DNA from: Limanda limanda
Lineage: Eukaryota > Chordata > Actinopteri > Pleuronectiformes > Pleuronectidae
NCBI RefSeq assembly: GCF_963576545.1
Contig: NC_083637.1
Span: 25,487,007-25,551,006 of the forward strand
Direction: 5' to 3'
DNA length: 64,000 bases
Positions 51,681-64,000 of the stretch are shown piece after piece. Made by a program: the position numbers and the translations under genes. The number at the start of each line of letters is the position of its first letter. The first letter of the stretch is position 1. The notes beneath the pieces are model-generated. The model was not told the origin of the DNA, did no database searches, and was given only the letters and a program-made list of their open reading frames with translations.

Positions 51681-52114
51681 GTAGAAAAGCGGAAGTTCCC
51701 TGCGACTCTCAGGTGTTGTCTGCTGTGTGTGTGTGTGATTTACCTGTCAGGTGAGGACACGCCCCTGTTTAGAACACACACGTGTGTGACTGGACAGAGC
51801 TGCTGTGACTCCGCCCTGCACAGGTGTGTCTGTCCCATCCCGTCCATGTGCTCTGTGAACCTGTCAATACTCCATAATAGTGCAGGAGCAGTTGTATTGA
51901 TCTCCTCCACAGGCCACACAGGCTGTTTGATTTACTTCAGGACTTCATGTATGATAGAATAAACATTTCACATATTCTTTTGTATTTTGGATACGGATAG
52001 TCTAAATGTCACATCCACTGCAGGTCATCAATGGTTTATTAATCTACCTACTAATTCAGAAAATGTCTGTCTGTCTGTATATGTGCAAAGTACGGTCCAT
52101 AGAGCTCAATGCAC

Positions 52115-52410
52115 TGCAAATTAAGAAAACGCATGCAAAAAGAAAATGACATGAAAATTAAGATAAGAACTTCATCAATTTCTAAATACAGAAACGTGCT
52201 GCAAATATCAAAAGTAACATAATTCAATACCTTCACAAAGCATTGAACGACAGCCAGGTTCGTCACTTTTTTGGATCCCCTGGAAACATTTCCGTTTGTA
52301 GTGCGTTTCTGAATTTTCACGTGTTGTCACTATTTTCCAGCGCATGATAAGGTTTGATTTCTTTATTTGTAGGTGTTTTTTTCTATTTGCATGTGTTTTC
52401 TTATTTTGCA
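52115..52410. mobile_element. MITE with long terminal inverted repeats (about 296 bp)
   Basis: Left TGCAAATTAAGAAAACGCAT (52115-52134, continuing to 52146) and right end (52379-52410) are inverted repeats of about 32 bases with few mismatches. The interior is A/T-rich with no coding sequence. It lies between the putative RGS12 promoter and the first coding exon, that is, in the first intron if that promoter is used. Confidence 0.65.
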
Positions 52411-53100
52411 TTGCTCTCGTCCCCCGTATAAAATAATTTCTCGGCTTCTTACTTGGCATGTGTGTGTACGTTGTGGTCCAGGGAAGTGCAGTGTTGAAGT
52501 TGGTGTGATTTAGACTCACGGTTCAATATTGATAGAACTTGAATGAACTGAGCCGCACTCTGCAGCACTTGGGTGTGAAGATTGTGTGGATTGCTGGACA
52601 GAACGTAACACCAAACAGTAATGTAGCAAATTTCAGTTTTATTTTATGAAAAAAACATTGACATCTTCACTGCAGATAAACCAAGTAGGATGAACACAAC
52701 GTTTTCCAACCTCACTCTGCACCATAGACTGTTTATGAAAAGCTCTGCACACAACGTCCAGCACACAAACAATAAAACCTGACAGTATATTGTAGAAACA
52801 TTTGAGGACAATTCACTAATGACAAGGAATAATTTTGAAGTAGACTCAGAGCAATAATACAGGCCAGTATTTCAAAGTTTAGAATGGGCACCACACTTAT
52901 TTTATTCATCACAACACAATACACTGTGGTTAAACGAGGACATTTTATGAGGATATATGTAAGATCTTGTTTTGATTCAAGTCTCCACTTTTTGGAGATC
53001 TGATGTGGGCTGGTTGGCAGGATTTGTTGGCAAAGCTGGAGTATGGTATTCATAGGTACCTGAATACACACTGAACCTTTAGTCTTTACTTCCTAGCCTA

Positions 53101-53122
53101 TTGTGTGTGTGTGTGTGTGTGT
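53101..53122. repeat. (TG)n microsatellite
   Basis: Short TG dinucleotide run in the intron before the RGS12 leader exon. Confidence 0.85.
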
Positions 53123-53242
53123 TTTTGTTTGGCTTTTTATCTAATTTCTTATGTATATCTAGTCACTGACTGAGAGAGAATGAGAGCATGTTTTGGATAA
53201 AAAAAGCTGCCACTGACTTGGTTTTGTTCCTTTGTGCTGCAG

Positions 53243-53433
53243 GTAAACTTGCCCATGAACCGGAGCAGAAAGTGACACCAGGATGGGAGGGCTAGCGGGA
53301 CCTTGCCAGAACTGAGGCCAAACTCTCACTCCCTTGCTGCATTTAGGACCGCTGCTCACTGGATGAATCCTTGTGTTTCTGCCTGAGCAGAGCCCGGGAG
53401 ACGAATGATGACTTACTGACACTTATTGAATCG
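53243..53433 (+). promoter_or_regulatory. RGS12 5' leader in first coding exon, with four short uORFs
   Basis: An acceptor TTTGTGCTGCAG ends at 53242 and an in-frame TAG (53344-53346) precedes the coding frame. Four short upstream ORFs are present: 53255-53275 (6 codons), 53283-53315 (10), 53363-53386 (7) and 53405-53419 (4). Together they would be expected to lower initiation at the main ATG. Confidence 0.5.
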
Positions 53434-56400
53434 ATGGACTCGAGAAACCTCCCTGGCACAATGTTGAGGCCAGCAGACGCATCGTCCAAGAGGCGCCCGT
53501 GTGGCGGAAGTGTGCCGAACTTGCCTCCTCCTCCTCCCCCGACCTCCTCCTCCCACCAGCAGGGCCGTATCCACGCCGTGGAGGTGGCACGAGGGAGGAC
53601 AGGGTACGGCTTCACTCTTTCTGGTCAAGGCCCATGTGTCCTCAGCTGCATCCTGAAGGGGAGCCCTGCAGACTATGTGGGTTTACGTTCTGGAGACCAC
53701 ATCCTCTCTGTTAATGACATCAATGTGTCCAAGGCCTCACATGAAGATGTGGTCAAGCTGATTGGACGCTGCTCTGGCGTTTTGAAACTAGTCATCGCCG
53801 AGGGAGAACGTCAAAGGCGCCACCATCACCACCAACGTGGAAATCGGCATCACAGCAGCAATACTCTGGGAGCATCTCACCTGGACTCGTGCTCGAGCGA
53901 CGATGAGTTGGATGGTTTCTATGACAACAGCGTTAACAATAACAATAACAGCAGGTCGGGCTGTGGAGCTCGTGGGGGGTTGTACAAACCCAAGTTGGAT
54001 CCTAAGCAGCTGGGCATCAACAGGGCAGAGAGGGTGGTGGCCGAGCTGCAGTCCGGAGGAATCTTTAACATGATCTTTGAGAACTCCAGCCAGTCGTCCA
54101 GCAGCTCGGACAAGGAGAGGCCGGGGGTGAGTTCCTCATCAAAGCCTCGTCCGCTGTCTGAGCCCGAGTTCCCACAGTACCGGAGCTCCTCCTGTACCCA
54201 GAGCAATCCCAACCTGCTCTCTGAGGAGGAGATGGCTCAAGTTCTGAATGACGATTCAGTCTTCCTGGACTCAGACTTCCGTCACATCCACATCCACCCG
54301 CATGAAGAGCAAGACGTAGATGTGGGAGACGAGGGCGACTTGGGCCTAGAGCCTGGCGAAGGCATCCTCAACGTGGGCATGATCGTTGGCTACCTGGGCT
54401 CCATCGAGCTGGCCTCCTCTGGGACGAGCTTAGAGAATGACAGCCTGCAGGCCATCCGGGCCAGCATGAGGCGTCTCAGAGCCGAGCAAAAGATTCATTC
54501 ATTGGTCCTAATGAAGGTGAACCTAAATCTTTCATTACCCGTCTGAGGAAAATAGCTTGTTCGCTGTATTTTGTATCTAGTTTAAAAAAACAATAGCTTA
54601 ATTGAAAAACCTATTTCTTTGTAAGCCTTTAAACGATATATTGATAGGCCTCTAATGAGTCAAGATTTTAAAAAATGTATTTGTCTGCAGATCTATTAGC
54701 CTTAAACTTAGAGCTGTTAGAAAAGCAAGTAGTACATTTATTTTACACGATTTCAGCAGATTAAACAGTGTCTATAATGATGTTAGGAATCTGTGATTGC
54801 CTCATTATTTTCCTTGGCACCAGGTAATAACATGCATTCATTATCTCCGGCCAGGTCATGCATGACAGTGTGCGTCTCTGCAGTGACAGGGGTCTGGTCC
54901 TGGCCACCTATCCTGCAGAGAAACTAGCCTTCAGTGCCTGCTGTCCCGACGATCGGCGATTCTTTGGGCTGGTCACGATGCAGGCCACCGACGACCACGA
55001 CTATCATCGCTTTAGCAACGGACAAGATGAAGATGGCGGTTTGAGGACTTCCTGTCACGTGTTCATCGTGGACCCAGACCTCTGTCACCACCAGGTAAAG
55101 AGAGAGACACAAGTCCAGGCTGCTCCTGAAGATGCAATAAAAACAAAATCACAGACCAAAAAGATACACAAAAGATGACTGCTGGGCCAACAGTGTGTGT
55201 GATGGAGCAAATGCTGCACATAAATACACTGTATGAATATGTGTGCATGGAAAAACTGTACAGTGATGTGCTGTGAATGTTCTATACTAAAATAATCTAG
55301 CGAATATATTCTTATGTATTTCTGTCCTGGAGTAAAAGTGAATATATGACAGCACACATCCACCCATACACACTCTCATGGTGACTGTTGTTTCCTCAGG
55401 TCCATTCAGGTGTAGCCAGGAGGTTTGGCTTTGAGTGCACCCCCGACCCGGACACAGGAGGCTGCCTGGAGTTCCCGCCCAGCTCTCAGCCTCTCCTCCA
55501 GTTTGTCTCTGTCCTCTACCGAGACATGGGGGACAACATTGAGGGGGTTCGGGCCCGGGCCTTCCACGATCCAGACAACGACGCCCAACAGAACCACAGC
55601 ACCAGCAGCAACAGTGATAGTGGGATTGGCAACTTTTTACCGGAGGAGAAGAGCAACCGAGTGCTTTTAGTGGACCTCGGAGGTCCGCCTAATCACAACC
55701 ACATCTCTGGGCCACGCCACTGGGACAGCCCTCCTTCCTCCCAGCAGGCCTGGAGCCCCACCCTGGGAGCCGCCGCCTCCCTCCCACCTCCTCCTCCTCC
55801 TCCGCCAGCTCTGAGAAATGGCCACTACCGCCACGATCCACACCTGGCTGACCTGCCTCACCCTCTACCCTTGGCTCACCCTGATGTCTCCAGCAGGCAC
55901 TCGCGCGGGGTCCACCCTCACCACTACCCACTGGCGAAGCGGGGAGGAGCTGTGGGAGGAGGAGAAAAGAGAGGGGCTGGAGGAGCAGCAGGGGTGGAGC
56001 CACAGCGGTGGCTCCCGGTCCATGTGCTTAGAGACTGGCGGCAGCAGCACCACAACAGCCACCTCCAGGGCCTGAGCAGCGACCAGGAGTCTTATGCTGA
56101 ATCCACTGACGGGTGGTCATCGGCCAACTGCAGCACCTTGCCTCCACCCATGAGTAAGATCCCTGCAGACCGCTACCGGGCTCCGCTAGCTCCGGGAGAC
56201 CACCTGCCACCGCCTGGAGGGAGCCAGCCGCCTCCTCCGGCACATCCCAGCTCCCACACCCAACGGCTGGCCGCTCAGAAAGATGAGTGGGCCAAGAAGC
56301 TGTTTGGCGCTGGAGACAGAGAGCGGCCTCGAGCGGAGAGAGGTGAAAGAGAGAAGAAACGAAGGAATGCAAAGGAGGGAGAGAAAAAGGTAAGATCAGC

Positions 56401-59400
56401 ACAAATTCGTAAACACTTGTTTTTTAAGACTCTAGATTCAATGCTTACCACGTTCACTTTTTGTACCTGCTATATAGTAGCCAAGGTTTCCATAATAGGG
56501 CATTCATTGAAGTTGTGTTTCCCTGAGCCAGTTTGTGGATTGTGGGGCTTTTGGAAGAGTCGTGTTAAATCTGACCATGAGCTGAGAAGCCCGGGCGGCA
56601 GGTAGAATTCTCATCACACCCCTCTGCTGTGGAAATTTACCCTGACTAGTGTATGTCCAAGGCTACAGTTTATTGAGGCTATAAATCCATCTGTACTCAT
56701 CCCTCTGTTATCGCATTTTCACCATCTCTCCCTCAAGGCATCGAATTTTGACTCAACTGAACTCGTTCTGTCCTCGAGAGAATTCTCTCACTTGGACGGG
56801 ACACTTTTCAGTGGTGTTTAAAGTTGTTATAAACAACATCCACCTCAGCAAACTTCCCTGTGCTGTAGTGAATAATGTGAATGCTGCAGTGGGATCTCTA
56901 CCCAGACTTAGTACAAGTGAATTGATAAGTTATTTATTCCTGCTGCTCCGGTATCATCAGGTCATGTATTATGCACCAAGCGGCCATCTGCCTTCACCTG
57001 AAAACCACCTGTTTCCCACCGTAATTAGTCAGTGGTAGGAGCAGGTGATGTGTATGATAAAGTCCTGCTCATACATGCACTGTGTGAATTTGTGTGTGAA
57101 AAAGCTCTTTGAGTGGTCAACAAGACTAGAAAAGTGATATATATATATAAACCCAGACCGTTTTAAATACAGACCATTTTGTTTATTTCACACAATATAT
57201 ATATACAAAATACATAAATGTTTTAGTATGTGTTGGGTGTGGTAGAAACCACTGACATCTTTTAAAAGACAAACCCAAATAACAAGAGAAATTCAAAACA
57301 TACTGAATCTTCAGTACAGGTTCTATATTAGTAAAAAAGAGAAAGTTCGATGAATCTTAGTAAAACAGAAAAAATACATTACACATCAATTAACTAGTCT
57401 ACATTATACTTTATATACTATACATTAAATAACCCTACAACCCATCAGCTGAATTGCTGGTAAAAAATGGTCAATCGTAACAAGTAGCCAGTAAAGATCT
57501 GCCCCGTCTCAGTCTGCATTTAATACAAATGAGTTTCTTGTTTGTCCCTGACACTTAAGGAGGTTGTTGCTTCCCCTAGTCAAACTTGTGGAGGTCTGGG
57601 TCCGAGGGGAAACCCCAGGGGAAAAGATGAATTGTTTACAAGGTCAGGGTCAGTAGACAGGAGGTTGGACGTCAACCTCTCTGAACAATGTTCTCAGACT
57701 GGACAGAGTGTTGAAAGCTGTCCCAGGAAGCCACGATTACTTGTAGCAAAGATCTTAGTTTTTCCTTCCATATACTTTATTCTTAAGAATTACATTGATA
57801 TTATTGCTGACTTGCTTCCTATAGTGTATAATATGTAGCATATATAAGTTGTTTTCCCATATTACCTGCTTTTGTCTGCCACAAGGTGGCACTGTTTTAT
57901 CATCTAAACCATAAACCTCCCTGCAAACCTCATGCGCATCCATTGTCAATTGAGAATAAAAGCTGAAGTATTTGAATACGTTGTTTGGTACAAGACATTA
58001 ATCTGTACAAATGAAGTAGATGTGGCTATAGTTTACTCATGGGGTGGGAATTATAAGGAAATGTCATATTGGATAAAAACACTTAAATGTATAATTGATA
58101 CAGAAAGCAATTTAATTGTATGAATATGACACATTGTTCATCCTAAATTTTCACGTTCATTTAAAAGATATTTCTTCCGTTTTTTGCAGTTTTCAATGAG
58201 GCCTCGTTGTGCTGCTGCAGTGTCTGTTTTTATAAGAAATAAGTGGGATATTTGTGTGTGTTTGTACTTCGCTCTTATGTTGACAGCTGTTTCAGTTGTA
58301 AACAGGAAAGATGCCTTGTTTCTGTGACATCTACCGCGTATGTGTGTGTGATCAGAGTTTGAGTTTTCCACTAAAATGTTCTTTCTTTCAGATGTTTCTG
58401 TGAAAGCGCTGAAGTGCAGCCACACCCAAAACAAGACGCCGCACAACATCAACATGTTATCATTTCCTTTTTATAGTTAGAATCTTTACTCTCTGAGAGT
58501 CAATTTAGTTTGGCTTAAGCGTAAGTGCTATAATAATTAAGATGTTAAAACTGAGCAGGTTAAATGGGGGTCACGTGTGAATGTTTGTGTCTCCATATGT
58601 AATCTGTGCTGACTGATACACGCACACTTTGTTTCCAGGCAACACTACTGGTCATCTCCTGATGAAATGCCAACAAGACCTGTTCCTAATCAGCCAGTTG
58701 GATTCAACATGCGCCACAATTGGCCTCTGGATCCTGACTGTCAACATCGATTAATTACTCATTAGTTAACGGCTCCTTTGGCGTATGCTCTCTGCTTGAG
58801 TTTAAGGAGATTAGCCAAATGCCATTTGTGAGCGGATAGAAAGAAGAGGAGAGTATTTGTCTTGTTCTCTGGAAGCAGAAGAACAACAGTTGTTAAAAAG
58901 CTAATTGTAAACTTGTGAAGGCTACACAAGCCTGTCCTCTTTGGTTAAGTGCACCACTCACTGTGGTTACATCATTGTCAGATGGTCTCTGGACAATAAA
59001 TCCTGATGAACCAATGACTAATTTTCTAGAGCCCATTTTACTCAACAGTTTTATGGCATCATGAAGCAGCTGGTCAGTTTAAACTTCATTCCAGTTTCAC
59101 AGCATTAGTCTTTACTTGCACATTATTTTTGTGTGTATTTTTTTTATCAGTGTGAGTACACTGAGCAAACACAATAATGACACTATGATCGATAATGAAA
59201 TCTTAAGCTTCTTGCTCTGCAGGTGTTGTTGTTATCATGACCATCCCATGGTTGTGTGTCAGTGTGTGTGTCTCTGCTATGCGTGGTTGTGGGCTGACTG
59301 AAGTACTGTACAATGTGGTGCTGCAGGCACAAAACACAGGACTATACATGCCTGTGTCCACCATGTGGAATTTAACATTTAAGTGGAAAGAAAAAAATGC

Positions 59401-61297
59401 TTCTTAAACAGGCACGAATGTGTACCAGCAGGGCTTCAGGCAATGTTGCACACATCCCCTCATATAGGCTCTGATATAGGATTCACATGTGCTATGTGTG
59501 TCTTTTTGTGACCTTTAACACTTAGACATTTCATTTTCAACAACACCTTTTCCATCACACTCTCTCTCACACACACACATACACACACAAAGGGTGAAGG
59601 AAATAGTGTCATGCTGTTTATGAACGTGTTATTGTTAAAACATGTTTCAACTGGATCACGGTTTGGATGCTAATAACAAACAGATTCTCAAGACAGGTTT
59701 TGATGGAAAGCCTGTTTAGCTCAGAGCATTAAAACCATCAGTGAACTACAGTGTTACTAACAGATTAAGTAAGACTTTAGCTGCTGGTTGCCATGGGTGT
59801 TGTCCAGCACAGCAGCAGCACAAAGACTGTTAAGACTCCATGTGCTAATATTAAAAATCACATTGATCATTTGACTTTCCAGCAGAAATAGTGAGAGAAA
59901 AGCAGAAGAATAAGATAAATGTTCTTTGCCCCTGCCAAGGAGGATGCTCTGTTGTTACCCCTGTATGTTTGTCTGTTTGTGGATTACACAATAACTACTG
60001 AACGCATTTCCATCAAACTTGGTGACTTGATGGGACATGGCCAACTCGTAAAATATTCTTTAATTTTCAAAGGCAATATTTCATGGATCTTGAAAAGAAG
60101 AATCAGACCTATTTAATAAACTGATATCTATGAGTGTGTGCAATTTGATGGGATTTAAGGAGGTATTTGCTCTAGTGAGGTCCATTGTAGTAACAGTATT
60201 TATTTGGTGTATCTTTGTTGTGCTGGCTAGACAAGTAGCAGAAACCTTTATCGAGATAAGTTTTCAAATCAGTCAGTATCGATAATTAACATGATAAATG
60301 TCTCATTAATATTTCTCTTAAGTTTTTTGTGAATGAGTGAAAGTTGTGGTTTTAAAGTCTTCTGACAAACAGTACAACACATTTTACAAATCTGAAGTAG
60401 ATCAATTTTGTGTTAAATCTCCATGTGCTTATAAATATTTATATATATATAACTTATGGCATATTGTTATTGATCAAGTGTATATTACAATAATTATTAG
60501 TATTTTTGTATTGCCCAAAATGTATATTTCCATACATTTTTTAGGTTTTCTGAATGAAAGGGTGATGCCAATACCAAATTTGATATTCGGCAGTGTTATA
60601 TCGCCCATATAATTTTTTTAAGAATTTGACTAGGATATATATCTACTGATCTTAAAGTTGAACGTAAACTTCCCTGTGCTGTCTGTGGGTAAAATATGTA
60701 ATGGAGACATAAAGTAATCAACTTGCAATCTGCTATGCGTTGGTCAGGCTCTAATTCATATATTTTCATGTGTATGTTTTATTTTATCAGTAAAGAGTGA
60801 CAGAAATACGTAAGAGCAGAGAGAGAGACAGACAGAGGCACCCCCCACATTCATCTGCTTTTCTGTCATTATTTCTGCTGTTAAAAGTCGAATGATCATT
60901 GTTTGCTATTTATTCAGAGTCATTCACTTCTACATTCTCACAGAGGGGAGGTTCCAAGTCAACCTTTCATTTCCGCTGACTTTACAATGAAGTACCTTAT
61001 TGGGAGCTCAGCAGGAGCTGCTGACGGAGGCGAGACGCTCACTTTCCCCTCGAGCGTTCTCACCTGCTGGACTTTTGTTTTTGATCATCACCAGCCTGCT
61101 TGTCTGATGTGTGGCCACTGCCCTTGTTGTACTTCATTCTGAATGCTAATTGAAGATGTGTGTCTTTGTCCCCTCAGGGCAGTCGGTTCCGTGGTCTCAC
61201 GATGGGCTTCCCTCCTCTCCCGCAGCGCTCGGCAGCCCGACGCTCCTTCAGACGCTCCAAACGCCACAGCATGGCCCGCTCCCTGGACGACTTGGAG
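53434..61297 (+). CDS. rgs12: Regulator of G protein signaling 12, N-terminal 811 residues (3' partial)
   Basis: RGS12 is a multidomain GTPase-activating scaffold for Gi/o alpha subunits. Exons: 53434-54516, 54855-55094, 55400-56389, 61178-61297, all phase 0. The first in-frame ATG is 53434 (MDSRNLPGTMLRPAD). The internal ATG at 53461 aligns better with the mammalian start MFRAGEASK, so initiation may be there. The PDZ domain is residues about 45-124 (carboxylate loop GYGF at 57-60). PTB begins near residue 310 (LNVGMIVGYLGSIEL) and crosses exons 1-3 (PAEKLAFSACCPDDRRFFGL, SCHVFIVDPDLCHHQ). Low-complexity His, Asn and Ser runs lie between PDZ and PTB. After PTB come DSGIGNF, a Pro-rich stretch, WLPVHVLRDW and STDGWSSANC. 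The last visible exon has ARRSFRRSKRHS and ARSLDDLE, just before the RGS domain. The RGS, Ras-binding and GoLoco exons lie outside the window. Confidence 0.94.
56390..61177 (+). other. RGS12 intron 3 (4.8 kb)
   Basis: No exon recognised. It contains short (AT)n runs near 57139 and 57196, a small (CA)n near 59568-59589, and a dispersed repeat at 59925-60180. Nothing on either strand resembles a protein family. Confidence 0.65.
59925..60180. repeat. Common fish dispersed repeat (CTGCCAAGGAGG family)
   Basis: Contains 'ctgccaaggaggatgctctg', 'attacacaataactactgaa', 'catttccatcaaacttggtg', 'ttcatggatcttgaaaagaa' and 'atatctatgagtgtgtgcaa'. From memory these are successive parts of one very common fish repeat, with an internal deletion here. 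A fragment of the same family lies at 26714-26800. Confidence 0.65.
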
Positions 61298-61307
61298 GTA
61301 AGAGTGT

Positions 61308-61459
<152 letters not shown>

Positions 61460-63599
61460 CATTGTATGTTAATGCAGTGCTCGAGCTCAGTCTGACCACC
61501 GCGTTGTTGTCACATTTGAGCCACACGTGCACCATCCATCTCTAATAATAGCAGCATCATGAGTGTCATACATCCTCACATGATAGGTCAAGCCCTCTTC
61601 TCACATCGCCATGGCAACTTGCACACATACTCATGGACAATGCCTTCTTATAGAAAGAGCCCTGAGACATTGCAGGCCTATAGATATTAAGATATCTTTG
61701 TCATTAGATAGCAGAGGACTACTGAGGTTACCGTTTGCTACTTGCAGCCACACATTTAGTGGAAAAGCATTTCTGAGGACTGGGTGCTCTACGGCTATAC
61801 CGTTACAGGAATTATACTTTTGTTCTCCCTTTAGCTGTAAGAAATGACCTGATATCCAGTCATTTGAGAGCCATGAGTTTCCCCTAACAATATGCCCATT
61901 TAGTTCTTCTTACAACATTTTATAATTAGAAAGTCTGCAGTAGCTGCTGTATTACTCTCGGCAACAAATGATACAATGGACCGCTATCATGGTTATCGCA
62001 GTAAATCCTTGCACAAGGTTATACTTATCATAATAACGATGGGTTTCAAATCTATGGTGTTTCATTTCCAGAATCTCTATATATTTATCCATAGTATGTT
62101 TTATGTTGTGTGTGTGTGTGTGTGTGTTTGTGTGTGAGAGACCAGAAACAGAGTCCTGCTGTCTGTGATCACAGTTCATAACAGTAGTTTTGCTCCAAAG
62201 ATAGAGATCAGAAGAAAGCTAAACGTTTCCGCCATTTAGTGGCTATACTGAGGCAGCCTGGGAGCAGATAAGGAGATCCCACACTGTCGCTTCAGTAGTG
62301 AGACTTGTTTTGGTTAATATACTGTACATATTTTGCATTTTTGTCTTTATTGGATAGCTCAGTAGACAGTGACAGGGTAAACGGGGAAAGCCTGGGAGAG
62401 ACAAGTTATTACATGCTAAGAAAATTTGAGATGGGTTTCAAACAAAGCTTATAAAGTAAAGTTCAAAGTTATAAACCATATAAAGAGGAAATGCTATTTG
62501 TAAATCATGTGTTGCCAGAGACTATGCCCACACATTTCTAGTGTTGTTTAGCTTCACCTCAAACTATAATTAATTTGTGATTTGACGCTGTGTTAATTTC
62601 CATGTTGTACTGAGCCGACAGAATACATCACAAAACTAGAAAGGCTCTCACTAGAGTGTTGGACCCAGTCTCCTTAAACCAAACAAGCTTCACCAATATG
62701 TACACAATCATTTATATCAGTTCCCTGAATAGATTTTTTTCCTGAAAATCCATGGTAAAGAAAGTGTTATCCTCTTTTTTTAGCCTGTATCTGTGCCAAA
62801 GTTTAAAGGTTTTGGTTTTTTGGCCCAAGTCCCATCCTTCCACTTAATTTCAAGAAAATCGATTCAGTAAGTTTTGCATTTTTCCTGCTAACACTCAAAC
62901 AGCAATGAAAACATAGCAACGTATCTTTCAATCATTATTATTAATCACATTCATTTCATTTTAGTCATTAGGTGGTAATGTCCTGAGCACTAGTGCTTTG
63001 CTGCACACATTTCAATCTCCCACCATTATGTGTGCTCTATACAGGGGTAGATGTATCTCCGTCCCACTGCCAGGCCATCCCATGGTCTCTCTCGTCTTTT
63101 CTCCTCACAACCCCTCCACCCTCACTCCCCTCTATTCTACCTTTTTCTTCCGGTCGTTAGGCCTTTTTCTCTTCGTTCACATTCGGCAATGTCGATTAAC
63201 AGAGAGGGCTTTGTGTTGTGAGAGGGGGAAGGACGGAAAGATTGGTGTTTGTGTGTGTGTGTGTGTGCCTGCGCATGTATTAATGTGTGTGTGTGGTGAG
63301 GTGGTGGGGGGCAAAGTGTTAGCCTGCACTTCTAATGAGCTCTGATGAGCAATAAGCTGACATTGTCCTCGTTAGTGAGGCCACAACACAAAAGCGTTAC
63401 AGACACACACAGTGGACAGACACACACATAGACACACATACTGTATATATGAAGAGCTGGGCGCGCACATACACAAACAAGTTGCAACCCACTCCAAGTC
63501 GGCAACACAAAAACACACTGATGGATATATAAACCATACATCTACACACATAGTCCTCCTTATGTTGTTTCATCTGTCATTTTCATAAAGCGATTGAAG

Positions 63600-63607
63600 T
63601 GTGTGTG

Positions 63608-63639
<32 letters not shown>

Positions 63640-63652
63640 CGTGTGTGTGTGT
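63600..63652. repeat. (GT)n microsatellite with GC interruptions
   Basis: GT dinucleotide tract broken by two GTGC units. Confidence 0.92.
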
Positions 63653-63784
63653 ACTGTATGTACATGTGTCTGCAAGAGCTTGAGGCTTCCTTCTGATCTC
63701 GTGATGGTTCCCATTATAGAGCCTACACGGACTAACAGATACAAACACACAGCACATAACACATATGCGACACATAGCAACGCT

Positions 63785-63812
63785 CACAAACAAACAAACA
63801 AACAAACAAACA
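63785..63812. repeat. (AAAC)n tetranucleotide repeat
   Basis: About seven consecutive CAAA units. Confidence 0.9.
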
Positions 63813-64000
63813 GACAATGTCTTATGACAGCTAGAGGGAAGAAATCAGGCTGTTCACATCAGCTCTCCTGCAACTGTGTGTGTCTGGATTACAGTGGCCT
63901 CATGAACTTCTTTGCACTCATACAAACAGGCCAAGGGAAACTTTCAAAAGATTACCTGAGTAACTTTGCCGAATCTGAAACAAGTGAGGTAACCGGCGAA

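Noticed and set aside
53371..53433. Upstream extension of the RGS12 frame from a TTG at 53371
   Set aside because: Eukaryotic initiation at TTG is not expected; the frame is merely open back to a TAG at 53344-53346, with no ATG before 53434.
55667..56402. Several long minus-strand frames opposite RGS12 exon 3
   Set aside because: GC-rich antisense shadows of a real, conserved exon.
63785..63812. Regularly spaced repeat as a possible CRISPR array
   Set aside because: It is a simple AAAC tetranucleotide run in a vertebrate intron, without spacers.

Overview
The window is vertebrate nuclear DNA, almost certainly from a percomorph-like teleost fish. It has multi-exon genes with GT-AG introns, many (CA)n/(TG)n microsatellites, and small fish-type inverted-repeat elements. 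Its huntingtin begins with only four glutamines and has no polyproline stretch. All recognisable genes lie on the + strand in the order GRK4 - HTT - RGS12, the order of human 4p16.3, except that MSANTD1, which sits between HTT and RGS12 in mammals, is not visible.

Layout. 1-3683 is an intron of a GRK4-type G protein-coupled receptor kinase. Its last eight exons (3684-11307) encode most of the kinase C-lobe and the lipid-binding C-terminus. 11308-14614 is the likely GRK4 3' UTR. A TATA-less promoter with CCAAT boxes and a GC box (about 15365-15480) leads into HTT. All 67 huntingtin exons could be placed between 15750 and 46878, with continuous reading phase, giving 3158 residues. 46879 to about 48.7 kb is HTT 3' UTR. 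48.7-51.1 kb shows no gene. A CpG-rich block at 51.15-51.68 kb is the likely RGS12 promoter. RGS12 coding exons 53434-61297 encode the PDZ and PTB domains and a proline-rich linker. Its RGS, Ras-binding and GoLoco exons lie beyond the window.

The genes are neighbours, not a pathway, although GRK4 (receptor phosphorylation) and RGS12 (G-alpha GTPase activation) both damp GPCR signalling. HTT is a HEAT-repeat scaffold.

Most interesting: (1) three sense-oriented copies, in HTT introns 26, 30 and 34, of a unit with a 128-nt core identical in all three. The core folds like a two-hairpin H/ACA snoRNA. The third copy looks retroposed (A-run plus flanking direct repeats). (2) A 180-nt open, phase 0/0 candidate cassette exon in HTT intron 12, which would insert 60 Ser-rich residues inside the conserved caspase-6 site. 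(3) A strong upstream acceptor that would add 37 in-frame residues to HTT exon 64. (4) A GC-AG last intron in GRK4 where the donor choice decides the membrane-binding tail. (5) A U12-type last HTT intron. (6) An 18-codon uORF in the HTT leader.
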